37,439 bases of DNA, taken from contig CASFAQ010000010.1 of NCBI GenBank assembly GCA_949292725.1, positions 1 through 37,439 on the forward strand. Reading direction: 5' to 3'. The notes beneath the pieces were generated by a model. That model made no database searches and was not told where the DNA came from. It saw only the letters and a list, made by a program, of their open reading frames with translations. The translations under genes and the position numbers were made by a program. Position 1 is the first letter of the stretch. Each line of letters opens with the position of its first letter. The DNA is from an uncultured Eubacteriales bacterium. GTDB taxonomy: Bacteria; Bacillota; Clostridia; Lachnospirales; Lachnospiraceae. Shown piece after piece: positions 27,307 through 35,953 of the stretch.

Positions 27307-28602
27307 ATGAAGATTGTCAGACTAAATGAAGATGAAAAAAAGAAGATATTGGATGAGCTGCAGAAGAGAAGTCATTCTGGCAATGACGAGATTACAAAAT
27401 CCGTAGCAGACATAATAGAGACTGTCAGAGCTAATGGTGATAGTGCTATTTTTGATTATACTAAAAGATTCGACGGTGCATCTGTTGACAAGAGTAACTT
27501 TGTAGTATCAGAGAATGAGATAAAGGAAGCATATTCCCTTGTCCCTGACAGACTATGTGAGATAATCAGAAAGTCCATAGCCAACATAAGAAGTTTTCAC
27601 GAAAAGCAGCTTAGACAGAGCTGGTTTGAGGCTGATAACGGTATAATACTTGGTCAGCGCGTGCTTCCTCTTGAGACTGTCGGTCTGTATGTTCCGGGCG
27701 GCAAAGCTGCATATCCTTCGTCGGTCCTGATGAATGTTATACCGGCTAAGGTTGCGGGAGTTAAGAATATACAGATAGCAACTCCTGTTGGCAGGGATGG
27801 AAGGATTTCTCCCAATACACTTGTGGCAGCAAATGAAGCAGGAGCGGATATTATATACAAGATGGGTGGAGCTCAGGCTATAGCCGCATTTGCATATGGA
27901 ACGGAATCTGTAAAAAAAGTGGATAAAATATGTGGTCCCGGCAATATATACGTTGCCCTTGCCAAGAAGGCAGTATACGGAAGCGTAAGTATCGATTCTA
28001 TTGCAGGACCAAGTGAGATACTTGTGCTGGCAGATGATACGGCAAAACCTTCCTATGTTGCGGCAGACCTTTTGTCCCAGGCAGAACATGATGAAATGGC
28101 GTCTGCAATACTTGTTACTACAAGTAAAAAGCTGGCAGACGAAGTTGTCAGTGAGATAGAGAATTTTATGAAAAAGCTTGAACGAAAAGATATTATATCG
28201 CGTTCAATAGAAGATTACTGCTACATAATCATCGCCGATGATATGAAGGATGCTGTGGATATTACCAATGAAATAGCTTCGGAGCATCTTGAGATAATTA
28301 CAAAGGATCCATTTGATACTATGACATATATTAAAAATGCCGGCGCTATATTCCTGGGAGAATACAGCAGTGAACCGCTTGGCGACTATTATGCGGGACC
28401 TAATCATGTGCTTCCAACCAATGGAACGGCAAGATTTTTCTCGCCTCTTAGCGTGGATGATTTCATTAAAAAATCAAGCATAATTTCATACTCTAAGGAC
28501 GCCCTTCATTCCGTATACGGGGATATTGCGTATTTTGCAACGGCTGAGGGACTTACGGCGCATGCCAATTCAATTAATGTAAGATTTGAAGAAGATAAGT
28601 AA
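27307..28602 (+). CDS. hisD: Histidinol dehydrogenase
   Basis: HisD performs the last two steps of histidine synthesis, oxidising L-histidinol to L-histidine with two NAD+ and a zinc ion. The 431-residue protein has ETVGLYVPGGKAAYPSSVLMN near residue 120. It also has the DSIAGPSEILVLAD block near 235, LLSQAEHDEMASAI near 258 and the C-terminal GPNHVLPTNGTARF. These contain the expected zinc and catalytic His/Glu residues. Length is typical. AAGGAAGG precedes the ATG, and the gene is 15 bases after hisG. Confidence 0.97.
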   Translation: MKIVRLNEDEKKKILDELQKRSHSGNDEITKSVADIIETVRANGDSAIFDYTKRFDGASVDKSNFVVSENEIKEAYSLVPDRLCEIIRKSIANIRSFHEKQLRQSWFEADNGIILGQRVLPLETVGLYVPGGKAAYPSSVLMNVIPAKVAGVKNIQIATPVGRDGRISPNTLVAANEAGADIIYKMGGAQAIAAFAYGTESVKKVDKICGPGNIYVALAKKAVYGSVSIDSIAGPSEILVLADDTAKPSYVAADLLSQAEHDEMASAILVTTSKKLADEVVSEIENFMKKLERKDIISRSIEDYCYIIIADDMKDAVDITNEIASEHLEIITKDPFDTMTYIKNAGAIFLGEYSSEPLGDYYAGPNHVLPTNGTARFFSPLSVDDFIKKSSIISYSKDALHSVYGDIAYFATAEGLTAHANSINVRFEEDK

Positions 28603-28604
28603 TA

Positions 28605-28633
28605 TTGCTTTTTTTATGATACTATTATATACT
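28605..28633 (+). promoter_or_regulatory. Possible internal promoter upstream of hisB
   Basis: TTGCTT (28605-28610) and TATACT (28628-28633), 17 bases apart, occupy the AT-rich 60-base gap between hisD and hisB, the widest gap in the his cluster. The match is moderate and AT-rich gaps give chance hits. Confidence 0.35.
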
Positions 28634-28662
28634 TAAAAAAAAGATTGTGTGAGGACCGCTAC

Positions 28663-29250
28663 ATGGAAAGAACAGCTCAGGTAAGAAGAACAACTAATGA
28701 AACGGATATCGTATGCACTCTTAATCTCGACGGGAGTGGTATAAGTGATATACAGACCGGCATAGGCTTTTTTGACCATATGCTTTCAGGCTTTGCAAGA
28801 CACGGATTATTTGATATAACGCTTAAAGCATCGGGTGATCTTAATGTTGACGGCCATCATACGGTAGAGGATTCGGGAATCGTTCTTGGACATGCTTTTT
28901 ATAAGGCAGTTGGAGACAAGGCCGGTATCAGAAGATTTGGAGACTGTATTCTTCCCATGGATGACGCCCTTGTAATGTCCGCTGTTGATATTTCAGGAAG
29001 AAATTATCTGTCCTATGCGCTGTCGCTTCCTGTTTCCATGATAGGAGATATGGATACCCAGCTTGTTCACGAATTTTTCTATGCGTTTGCAGATGCGGCG
29101 CGTATTAATCTTCATATTAAGCAAATCAACGGAGAGAACCTGCATCATATTGTTGAAGCGGCTTTTAAGTCTGTTGCCAGGGCTCTTGATGAGGCGCTTA
29201 CCATAGATACACGCATTGATGGGGTACAGTCTACAAAGGGTGTGCTGTAA
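28663..29250 (+). CDS. hisB: Imidazoleglycerol-phosphate dehydratase
   Basis: This monofunctional HisB dehydrates imidazoleglycerol phosphate to imidazole-acetol phosphate. The 195-residue product has the repeated metal-binding motifs: [13 protein letters not shown] and [14 protein letters not shown] in the first half, and their counterparts (ending [17 protein letters not shown]) in the second. There is no N-terminal histidinol-phosphatase domain, so histidinol phosphatase must be encoded elsewhere. ATG 28663 has GTGAGGA eight bases upstream; the TTG at 28645 lies before that site and is rejected. Confidence 0.96.
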   Translation: MERTAQVRRTTNETDIVCTLNLDGSGISDIQTGIGFFDHMLSGFARHGLFDITLKASGDLNVDGHHTVEDSGIVLGHAFYKAVGDKAGIRRFGDCILPMDDALVMSAVDISGRNYLSYALSLPVSMIGDMDTQLVHEFFYAFADAARINLHIKQINGENLHHIVEAAFKSVARALDEALTIDTRIDGVQSTKGVL

Positions 29251-29263
29251 AGGAGGGTTTACA

Positions 29264-30202
29264 ATGGGATATAAAAAACTCATACCATTTATTAATACGG
29301 AAAGCGAATCGTCGTCACATATGGTTGCAAGGGCTGAAAAGTATGTTGAGCATGGTGCGGATGCGCTTTTTGTATTCCGTTATTCATCTAATGATATTGA
29401 ACGCGAAGAATTTTTGAGCATGCTTAAGGAACTTGTTGAAATTATAGAAGTTCCTATAATAGCCGGCATATATTTCGAACATCCTGATGACGCCAAGAAG
29501 GCTTTCAACACCGGGGTTTCGAGTATTGCCGTTCAGAATAAGAAGCTTAGGGATTATGATTCGTTTGATAAAGCAGTGCAGATGTTTGGAGCTGATAAGG
29601 TATATCTGGAAATGGATGAGGCAGAATTTATAGAATCAGAATATAAGACTTATTCTTATATCGTAAAGCACCTGTCACTATGCGATAAATTTATCAATAA
29701 GGCAGCCTCGGAGGATTGTCAGATAATGCTTCGTGACAGCCTGAGAAAGAATGACATGGTAGGCCTTTTAAGCATAGAACATGTTATAGCGCTCTCTACC
29801 AACGCATGGGTCAATAATGATCTGACATTCATAAAAAATGAGCTGTCCAAATCCGGACTTAATATGAATGTTATTATGAATAAGCTTTCGTTTAAGGATT
29901 TTAAAACAAATTCCTGCGGACTTATTCCGGTTATTGCCCAGGATTATAAGACCAATGAGGTACTTATGCTGGCTTATATGAATGAAGAGGCTTTCAGACA
30001 TACAATTGAGACCGGTAAGATGACTTATTACAGCCGCAGCCGCAACCAGTTGTGGTGCAAGGGTGAAACATCAGGACACTTTCAGTATGTTAAAAAGCTT
30101 TATATAGACTGCGATAATGACACGATTCTGGCGAAAGTAAACCAGATTGGAGCAGCGTGTCACACCGGCAACAGAACATGTTTTTTCACTGATTTAACTT
30201 AA
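29264..30202 (+). CDS. hisI: Phosphoribosyl-AMP cyclohydrolase with N-terminal HisF-like domain
   Basis: HisI opens the purine ring of phosphoribosyl-AMP. The cyclohydrolase domain is the C-terminal third of this 312-residue protein (about 205-312). It shows [20 protein letters not shown], then [29 protein letters not shown] and [11 protein letters not shown], with the zinc-binding Cys and metal-binding Asp residues. The first ~200 residues resemble a degenerate HisF/HisA barrel ([10 protein letters not shown] opening, [29 protein letters not shown]), but the phosphate-binding Gly motifs are eroded. The protein stops right after HisI, with no HisE pyrophosphohydrolase domain. ATG 29264 follows AAGGAGG overlapping the hisB stop. 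Confidence 0.9.
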   Translation: MGYKKLIPFINTESESSSHMVARAEKYVEHGADALFVFRYSSNDIEREEFLSMLKELVEIIEVPIIAGIYFEHPDDAKKAFNTGVSSIAVQNKKLRDYDSFDKAVQMFGADKVYLEMDEAEFIESEYKTYSYIVKHLSLCDKFINKAASEDCQIMLRDSLRKNDMVGLLSIEHVIALSTNAWVNNDLTFIKNELSKSGLNMNVIMNKLSFKDFKTNSCGLIPVIAQDYKTNEVLMLAYMNEEAFRHTIETGKMTYYSRSRNQLWCKGETSGHFQYVKKLYIDCDNDTILAKVNQIGAACHTGNRTCFFTDLT

Positions 30203-30223
30203 TTATACAGGAGGAATATTATA

Positions 30224-30376
30224 ATGATAACCATTTTATCTGATATTTCAATGAACCTTGGAACTGCATACATGAATCATATAATAAAGATGATTATGTA
30301 CATCGGCGTAGCCGCTGCCGGTATTTATATTGGAATAAGACTAAGAAAGAGTAAGAATGCCAAGAATGAACAGTAA
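30224..30376 (+). CDS. 50-residue single-pass membrane protein, unknown function
   Basis: This small open frame has a strong CAGGAGGAAT ribosome-binding site seven bases before its ATG. The product has an N-terminal segment with several Met residues, then one hydrophobic helix (about residues 20-40, [18 protein letters not shown]), then a basic tail ([10 protein letters not shown]). The positive tail predicts an N-outside, C-inside orientation. Its end overlaps the rnhB start by 20 bases, so it is well placed for coupled translation. I do not recognise a family. The ribosome-binding site and membrane-protein-like composition argue against chance. Confidence 0.65.
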   Translation: MITILSDISMNLGTAYMNHIIKMIMYIGVAAAGIYIGIRLRKSKNAKNEQ

Positions 30377-30998
30377 AAAAGAACAGAAAAGGGAAGCAGA
30401 ATACGCTCGTCTGTCTGAAATGATGGAATACGAGCGTATTTATAGTGAATTTGACTATATATGCGGTATTGACGAGGCGGGGAGAGGCCCGCTTGCAGGA
30501 CCTGTTGTAGCAGGGGCTGTCATTCTGCCAAAAGAGTGTTATATCGAATATCTTAATGATTCAAAAAAAATATCCGAAAAAAGAAGAGAAGCTTTATTTG
30601 ATGAAATAAACGAACGTGCAATTGCAGTAGGGATAGGTATTGTTTCCCCACAGGTTATTGACGACATTAATATACTTAATGCAACCTATGAGGCAATGAG
30701 ACAGGCAGTGCATAATCTTAACACCACGCCGCAGATGCTTCTGTGCGACGCAGTGCATATACCTGATATCAATATTCCACAGGTGGGTATCGTCAAAGGT
30801 GATGCAAAAAGCGTATCGATAGCTGCGGCAAGTATAATTGCCAAGGTAACAAGAGACCGGATGATGTATGATTATGATAAAATGTATCCTGAATACGGAT
30901 TTGCAAAGCATAAGGGTTACGGAACCAAGGCGCATATGGATGCTTTGCGAGCTCACGGCACATGTCCCATACACAGGATGACATTTGTACATTTTTAA
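30357..30998 (+). CDS. rnhB: Ribonuclease HII
   Basis: RNase HII removes ribonucleotides and RNA from RNA-DNA duplexes. The 213-residue protein has the active-site opening [20 protein letters not shown] (first Asp and Glu, about residues 35-54), [17 protein letters not shown], the LCDAV aspartate and [21 protein letters not shown]. The C-terminal HKGYGTKAH segment is also typical. It lacks the N-terminal substrate-binding domain of RNase HIII, fixing it as HII. ATG 30357 is assumed; an in-frame ATG at 30366 is also possible and would leave the domain intact. Confidence 0.95.
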   Translation: MPRMNSKKEQKREAEYARLSEMMEYERIYSEFDYICGIDEAGRGPLAGPVVAGAVILPKECYIEYLNDSKKISEKRREALFDEINERAIAVGIGIVSPQVIDDINILNATYEAMRQAVHNLNTTPQMLLCDAVHIPDINIPQVGIVKGDAKSVSIAAASIIAKVTRDRMMYDYDKMYPEYGFAKHKGYGTKAHMDALRAHGTCPIHRMTFVHF

Positions 30999-31010
30999 AA
31001 GGGTATTTGT

Positions 31011-31367
31011 ATGAATAATAGAAAAACCGGAACTGAATTTGAGGATATGGCTGCAGGATATATAATAAAATATGGTTATACGATACTTGAGAGGAATTAC
31101 AGCAGCCGTTTCGGAGAGATAGATATAATTGCATATAAGGATTCGACTCTTATTTTTTTTGAAGTCAAATATCGCAGCTCAATCCGCTACGGAGAACCTG
31201 CCGAAGCGGTGGATGTAAGAAAGCAGAGGAAAATATGCCATACGGCGCTTATATATTGTACGTATCACGGATATAGCGAGGAAACACCCTGCAGATTCGA
31301 TGTGATTGCGATATATCCCGATAAATCCATACGGCATATTAAAAATGCATTTGAATATATTCAGTAG
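31011..31367 (+). CDS. yraN: YraN family (UPF0102) nuclease-fold protein
   Basis: This small protein of 118 residues has the restriction-endonuclease-like fold. Key residues are visible: GTEFEDMAAGYIIKYGY at the start, NYSSRFGEIDIIAYKD (Asp of the metal site) near residue 38, and FFEVKYRSS (the E-x-K catalytic-type motif) near 50. It usually neighbours rnhB, as here, 12 bases downstream. Its biological role remains poorly defined; a DNA-processing function is likely. The stop codon is one base from the stop of the convergent prs gene. Confidence 0.92.
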   Translation: MNNRKTGTEFEDMAAGYIIKYGYTILERNYSSRFGEIDIIAYKDSTLIFFEVKYRSSIRYGEPAEAVDVRKQRKICHTALIYCTYHGYSEETPCRFDVIAIYPDKSIRHIKNAFEYIQ

Positions 31368-31368
31368 A

Positions 31369-32502
31369 TTATCTGCCAAGCAACTCATTAATAAGACCTG
31401 ACTGGTCTGTAAGCTCCTTGACCGGGGCGTCGTGGTTAACAGCCATCATGATTTCAGCAATCTGATTACTCATATTAACCATTTTGTAATACTCTCTATT
31501 CTTTAGTTCGTCAGAGCAGTATGTAAGATTCGTCACATATATTCTCTGGAACAGTCCCTCGTCATAGGCTTTATCAAATTCCTCAAGCCCTCCGGTAAAC
31601 AGACCAAATGTTACTGCGGCGATTACGCGTCCGGCGCCTCTTTTTTTGAGCTCGCGCGCCGTACTTATAAGACTTGCACCTGACTCGATAATATCGTCAA
31701 CGATAATAACGTCCTTTCCTGCAATGTCACCGCCAAGAAACTCTACGGCAACCACGGGATGCTCACCATTAACGGTTGTAGAATAATCCTTTCTTATGTA
31801 GAACATTCCCATATCAACCCCGAGTATGGAAGAGTAGAACACGACTCGTCCCATACCTCCTATATCAGGACTTACTATACGTAGCATGTCTTTATTGAAT
31901 GAAATACCTTCATTGCCGTTAATGATAGCTTCGATAAACTGAAATGAGGTAGGAAAATTATCTATACCCTGAATAGGTATGGCGTTTTGAATGCGGGGTT
32001 CATGTGCGTCAAACGTTATTATATTATTTATACCCATGCTTATTATATGTTTGAGTGCAATTGCGCAGTCAAGCGATTCAAGATTCCTGCGACTGGTAAA
32101 CCGGCCCTGATAAAGATACGGCATAATAAGATTAATGCGCTTTGCACTGCCATGGCAGGCGCTTATTATCCTTTTAAGATCCTGAAAATGCTCGTCAGGC
32201 GACACACCGGCAGTACTGCGGTTGACAACGTCAGTAATTATGAACAGGTCGGTACCTCTTATGGATTCTTCAATAACTGCCTGACGTTCGCCGGTAAGAA
32301 TTGCATCCATATGATAGCCTGCCTTATAGCTGTCGCATACGTATCCGGATATATCCCGGAGCATGGTGTTCTTTTTGGCAAATTGTTTTCTAAAATCAGA
32401 AATTGCAGTGTCAATCTGATGGCCAAGTTCAGTGCAGTTATCCATGGCTATGATCTTAAGAGGGGCAACAGGTAAAGCTTCCAAATATTGTTCTTTTAGC
32501 AT
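31369..32502 (-). CDS. prs: Ribose-phosphate pyrophosphokinase, long divergent form
   Basis: PRPP synthetase makes the activated ribose used by HisG, nucleotide and tryptophan synthesis. The 377-residue product is longer than the ~315-residue classical enzyme, with an extended N-terminus. Recognisable parts are LIMPYLYQGR (near 140), the DAHEPRIQNAIPI segment near 180, VSPDIGGMGRVVFYS, and the PRPP-binding loop VIIVDDIIESGASLIS near 285. The classical loop reads DDMIDTAGT, so this is a diverged but intact member, as seen in other clostridial-type genomes. It has its own minus-strand promoter and an AGGAGG-like site (TGGAGG). Confidence 0.9.
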   Translation of the reverse strand: MLKEQYLEALPVAPLKIIAMDNCTELGHQIDTAISDFRKQFAKKNTMLRDISGYVCDSYKAGYHMDAILTGERQAVIEESIRGTDLFIITDVVNRSTAGVSPDEHFQDLKRIISACHGSAKRINLIMPYLYQGRFTSRRNLESLDCAIALKHIISMGINNIITFDAHEPRIQNAIPIQGIDNFPTSFQFIEAIINGNEGISFNKDMLRIVSPDIGGMGRVVFYSSILGVDMGMFYIRKDYSTTVNGEHPVVAVEFLGGDIAGKDVIIVDDIIESGASLISTARELKKRGAGRVIAAVTFGLFTGGLEEFDKAYDEGLFQRIYVTNLTYCSDELKNREYYKMVNMSNQIAEIMMAVNHDAPVKELTDQSGLINELLGR

Positions 32503-32536
32503 AATAATAGGCCTCCATATGGATTTTCATGAAGAA

Positions 32537-32565
32537 AGTATATCATAGTCGGATAATTACGTCAA
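32537..32565 (-). promoter_or_regulatory. Promoter of prs
   Basis: On the minus strand TTGACG (32560-32565) and TATACT (32537-32542) are exactly 17 bases apart, with a TGA just before the -10 (extended -10). Its -35 box is nine bases from that of the divergent promoter for the DUF512 gene, so one regulator or supercoiling could affect both. Confidence 0.7.
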
Positions 32566-32574
32566 AACTTTGTA

Positions 32575-32603
32575 TTTCATTTTGCATATATTTGTGCTAT
32601 ACT
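32575..32603 (+). promoter_or_regulatory. Promoter for DUF512-der-plsY-gpsA
   Basis: TATACT (32598-32603) is preceded by TGC (extended -10) and lies 17 bases from a weak -35, TTTCAT (32575-32580). The predicted start near 32610 gives a leader of about 33 bases to the GTG start codon. Confidence 0.5.
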
Positions 32604-32642
32604 ACGTTAGTTATTATTTATTCATTATCAGGAGCTGGTTGT

Positions 32643-34001
32643 GTGAAGAAGCATACTCACAGAATAACAGGTATAGTGGCTGGCAGTATCGCGGAAGAAC
32701 TTGACATAGAATCCGGCGATACCCTTATTAAGGTGAATGGCAGATACGTTTCGGATGTTTTTGACTATCGTTTCAGTATTAATGATGAATATGTGGAACT
32801 ACTTATAAAGAAATCAAACGGGGAAGAATGGGAGCTTTCAATTGAAAAGGAATACAATGAGGATTTGGGAATTATATTCGAAGAGCCTTTGATGGATGAA
32901 TACGCCTCATGCTGTAATAAATGCATCTTCTGTTTTATAGATCAGATGCCGCCCGGAATGCGGGAAACCCTGTATTTTAAGGATGATGATGCGCGTTTGT
33001 CTTTTTTGCAGGGGAATTATATAACGCTTACCAATATGAAAGATGAGGATTTTGAAAGGATAATTAATTATCATCTATCCCCGGTTAATATTTCCGTACA
33101 CACTACCAATTCTGCACTCAGATGTAAGATGTTAAATAACCGGTTTGCAGGAAATATCATAAAGCGTCTTGACGGTCTGTATGACGCCGGCATTACCATG
33201 AATAGCCAGATTGTTTTATGTAAAGGTTATAATGACGGGGACGAGCTTGAAAGTACGATACATGACCTTACAAAATATATTCCTCATATGGAGAGCCTTT
33301 CTGTTGTGCCGGTCGGACTTACTGATTACAGGGATAATCTAAAAAAGCTCTTACCTTTTGAAAAAGAAGACGCATTAAAAGTCTTGTCTTCAATCCACAA
33401 ATGGCAGGAAATATGTCTTAAGCATTTTGGCACACGATTTGTATATGCTTCTGACGAGTGGTATGTGCTGGCAGATATGCCTGTTCCCGATTCGGAAGAT
33501 TATGAGGGTTACGGACAGCTTGAGAATGGCGTCGGCATGATACGTTCGTTCACGGACGATTTTTATGCAGAATTAAGTAAAGGCGATGGTTCAGATAATA
33601 CATTAAGTTTATCCGGAAGTAAACCTTCATTTACATTTGTAACCGGCGTGCTTTTTTCGGACTTTCTTGCGGATTGCCTTAGCGATTTCAGGGAAGCATT
33701 TCCATACTTTGACTATGAGGTAATTCCTGTTATTAATGATTTTTTTGGACACAGAATAACCGTTGCGGGACTTCTTACGGGCAGGGATATAATTGCACAG
33801 TTAAAGGACAGAAAGCTTATGGAGCATATTGTTCTGCCCGATTCGCTGCTGCGCTCGGGAGAAGATGTGCTGCTTGATGATATTCGGGTGGTAGATATAG
33901 AGAAAGCTTTACAAAAGGAAATCCATATTGTAAAATCTAATGGAGAATCTTTGGTAAGACTTGTAAAAAACATAGTTTTTAACATACAGAATGAGGTATA
34001 A
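32643..34001 (+). CDS. DUF512 protein: PDZ domain plus radical-SAM-like iron-sulphur protein
   Basis: The 452-residue product has an N-terminal PDZ-like domain (HRITGIVAGSIAEELDIESGDTL, about residues 3-70). A radical-SAM-type cluster motif, C-x3-C-x2-C, follows in the ASCCNKCIFCFIDQMP stretch near residue 90. The C-terminal DUF512 region (about 240-440) includes FVYASDEWYVLA and TFVTGVLFSDFL. It is a conserved clostridial neighbour of der; its reaction is unknown. The start is GTG 32643 with AGGAG at 32630-32634. The frame is open further upstream, but that part contains the promoter and lacks a ribosome-binding site. Confidence 0.9.
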   Translation: MKKHTHRITGIVAGSIAEELDIESGDTLIKVNGRYVSDVFDYRFSINDEYVELLIKKSNGEEWELSIEKEYNEDLGIIFEEPLMDEYASCCNKCIFCFIDQMPPGMRETLYFKDDDARLSFLQGNYITLTNMKDEDFERIINYHLSPVNISVHTTNSALRCKMLNNRFAGNIIKRLDGLYDAGITMNSQIVLCKGYNDGDELESTIHDLTKYIPHMESLSVVPVGLTDYRDNLKKLLPFEKEDALKVLSSIHKWQEICLKHFGTRFVYASDEWYVLADMPVPDSEDYEGYGQLENGVGMIRSFTDDFYAELSKGDGSDNTLSLSGSKPSFTFVTGVLFSDFLADCLSDFREAFPYFDYEVIPVINDFFGHRITVAGLLTGRDIIAQLKDRKLMEHIVLPDSLLRSGEDVLLDDIRVVDIEKALQKEIHIVKSNGESLVRLVKNIVFNIQNEV

Positions 34002-34004
34002 TAT

Positions 34005-35273
34005 ATGAGTAAACCGATTGTTGCTATCGTTGGACGGCCTAATGTCGGCAAATCCACGCTGTTTAATGCACTTTTGGGCGAAAAGATAGCAATTGTAGAA
34101 GATACCCCGGGGGTAACAAGAGACAGGATATATGGCGAGATAACATGGCTTGACAGGCAGTTTGCGCTTATTGATACAGGCGGAATTGAGCCTAATACAA
34201 GCGACCTTATGCTTTCGCAGATGAGGGAGCAGGCAGAGATTGCAATAGATACTGTTGCAGATATGCTCCGCAAATCAGGCAAGCCTGTTGTTCTTGTTGT
34301 AAATAAAGTAGATAATTTTGAGAAATTCAGTAATGATGTTTACGAATTTTATAATTTGGGTATGGGAGATCCGATTCCCATTTCAGCTGTCTCAAAGCTT
34401 GGTATAGGAGATATGCTGGATGTTATTCTTATGAATCTTGATACGGTTCATGATAACGGAGAGGAAGATGAGAGACCGAAGATTGCCATAATCGGTAAAC
34501 CTAATGTGGGCAAATCTTCCCTTATTAACAGAATCGTGGGAGAAGAGCGCGTTATAGTGTCGGACATAGCGGGCACTACAAGAGATGCAATTGACACTGA
34601 CGTCATATGGAATGGAAAAGAGTATGTGTTCATAGATACCGCAGGTCTCAGACGTAAGAATAAGGTCAGCGAAGATCTGGAAAAATACAGTATTATAAGA
34701 ACGGTTGCGGCTATAGAGCGTTCGGATGTAGTAATCCTTATGATTGACGCAACATGCGGGGTTACGGAACAGGATGCCAAGATTGCGGGAATTGCACATG
34801 AACGTGGTAAGGGTATGATCATCGCCGTCAACAAATGGGATGCAGTAGAAAAGGATACTTACACTGCTAATGAATATACGGACAGAATAAGACAGGTGCT
34901 TTCGTTTGTTCCGTATGCTGAGCTTGTATATATATCAGCCAGGACGGCGCTCAGGATTAACAGGCTCTTTCTCCTTTTGGAGTCGGTTATACAGAACCAT
35001 TGCCTGCGTGTAGGAACAGGCGTACTCAATGAGATTCTTGCAGAGGCAGTTGCCATGAAACAGCCGCCATCTGATAAGGGAAGAAGACTTAGATTGTATT
35101 ATATTACTCAGGTTGCCGTAAAGCCACCTACATTTGTAATATTTATTAATGATAAAAAGCTGCTTCATTTTTCGTATGAGCGTTATATTGAAAATAAGAT
35201 CCGAGAAACCTTTGGTTTTTCAGGAACTCCGATTAAAATATTTTTCAGGGAAAGAAAGGGAAAAGACTCATGA
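34005..35273 (+). CDS. der: Ribosome-assembly GTPase Der (EngA) with an internal deletion in the first G domain
   Basis: Der is a tandem-GTPase factor for 50S ribosome assembly. Both domains start normally (GRPNVGKSTLF near residue 9; GKPNVGKSSLINR near 164), and the C-terminal KH-like domain is intact (TQVAVKPPTFVIF, HFSYERYIENKIR). In domain 1, after DTGGIE and MREQAEIAI, the sequence jumps at residues 82-85 straight to VADMLRKSGKPVVLVVNKVDN. The usual ADVIIF-VD-GLT-AD segment, about 20 residues holding a core beta strand, is absent. The equivalent part of domain 2 (SDVVILMIDATCGVTEQDA) is present. The reading frame is preserved, giving 422 rather than about 440 residues. The gene overlaps plsY by four bases. 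Confidence 0.95.
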   Translation: MSKPIVAIVGRPNVGKSTLFNALLGEKIAIVEDTPGVTRDRIYGEITWLDRQFALIDTGGIEPNTSDLMLSQMREQAEIAIDTVADMLRKSGKPVVLVVNKVDNFEKFSNDVYEFYNLGMGDPIPISAVSKLGIGDMLDVILMNLDTVHDNGEEDERPKIAIIGKPNVGKSSLINRIVGEERVIVSDIAGTTRDAIDTDVIWNGKEYVFIDTAGLRRKNKVSEDLEKYSIIRTVAAIERSDVVILMIDATCGVTEQDAKIAGIAHERGKGMIIAVNKWDAVEKDTYTANEYTDRIRQVLSFVPYAELVYISARTALRINRLFLLLESVIQNHCLRVGTGVLNEILAEAVAMKQPPSDKGRRLRLYYITQVAVKPPTFVIFINDKKLLHFSYERYIENKIRETFGFSGTPIKIFFRERKGKDS

Positions 35274-35953
35274 GTTACGAGATTGTCTTATACGTTATAT
35301 TCTGGATTATAGTCGGTTACCTTCTTGGAAATGTATCCTTTGGCTATATAATAGGAAAAGATAAGGGAATCGATATACGGGACAGCGGAAGCGGCAATAC
35401 CGGGACAACCAATGCTTTAAGAACCATGGGTATTAAGGCCGGTTTATTAACATTTCTTGGGGATTTGATGAAAGCTGTCATTCCGGTATTCTTATCGGGT
35501 TGCTGCGCAGCGCATTTTATGAAGGCCGGCGATGATGCCGTTTACATCATAAGTCTTATTACGGGACTTGCAGTTACGCTGGGTCATAATTTTCCAATGT
35601 GGATGCATTTTAAAGGGGGCAAGGGTATTGCGGTTACTGCCGGCGTCACCTTAGCCATAGCATATGATCAGTGGTTGTATATAGTTATAGCATTATTACT
35701 GTTCGTGGTAATTGTAATCATAACAAAATATGTTTCTGTAGGTTCGTTATGTGTTCCGGCATGGGCTTTGCCGGTATATGCATTGATTTTCAAAAGAGAC
35801 AGCAGGTTGTTTGTTTTGATAATGATTCTGAGTCTTTTGTTTACAATACTAGCGTTTGTAATGCACAGGGAGAACATTAAAAGACTTTTTATGGGAACGG
35901 AAAACAAACTATTTTCAAAAAAACCAATGGAGGCGCATCAAAATGAGAATTAG
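35270..35953 (+). CDS. plsY: Glycerol-3-phosphate acyltransferase PlsY
   Basis: PlsY is a membrane enzyme that moves the acyl group of acyl-phosphate (made by PlsX, also in this window) onto glycerol-3-phosphate. The 227-residue protein has the three family motifs on loops between about five helices: DIRDSGSGNTGTTNALRT near residue 37, LGHNFPMWMHFKGGKGIAVTAG near 105, and a third region near 195-205 (MHRENIKRL). The start ATG overlaps the der stop (ATGA). The last 11 bases overlap gpsA, which supplies glycerol-3-phosphate, so the pair forms a functional module. Confidence 0.96.
   Translation: MSYEIVLYVIFWIIVGYLLGNVSFGYIIGKDKGIDIRDSGSGNTGTTNALRTMGIKAGLLTFLGDLMKAVIPVFLSGCCAAHFMKAGDDAVYIISLITGLAVTLGHNFPMWMHFKGGKGIAVTAGVTLAIAYDQWLYIVIALLLFVVIVIITKYVSVGSLCVPAWALPVYALIFKRDSRLFVLIMILSLLFTILAFVMHRENIKRLFMGTENKLFSKKPMEAHQNEN

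Noticed and set aside
32529-32642. N-terminal extension of the DUF512 protein that looks like a membrane segment ending in a lipobox-like LSGAGC
   Set aside because: The ATG at 32529 has no ribosome-binding site. The extension contains both promoter boxes (32575-32603), and the GTG at 32643 has AGGAG at the right distance and starts at the PDZ domain.
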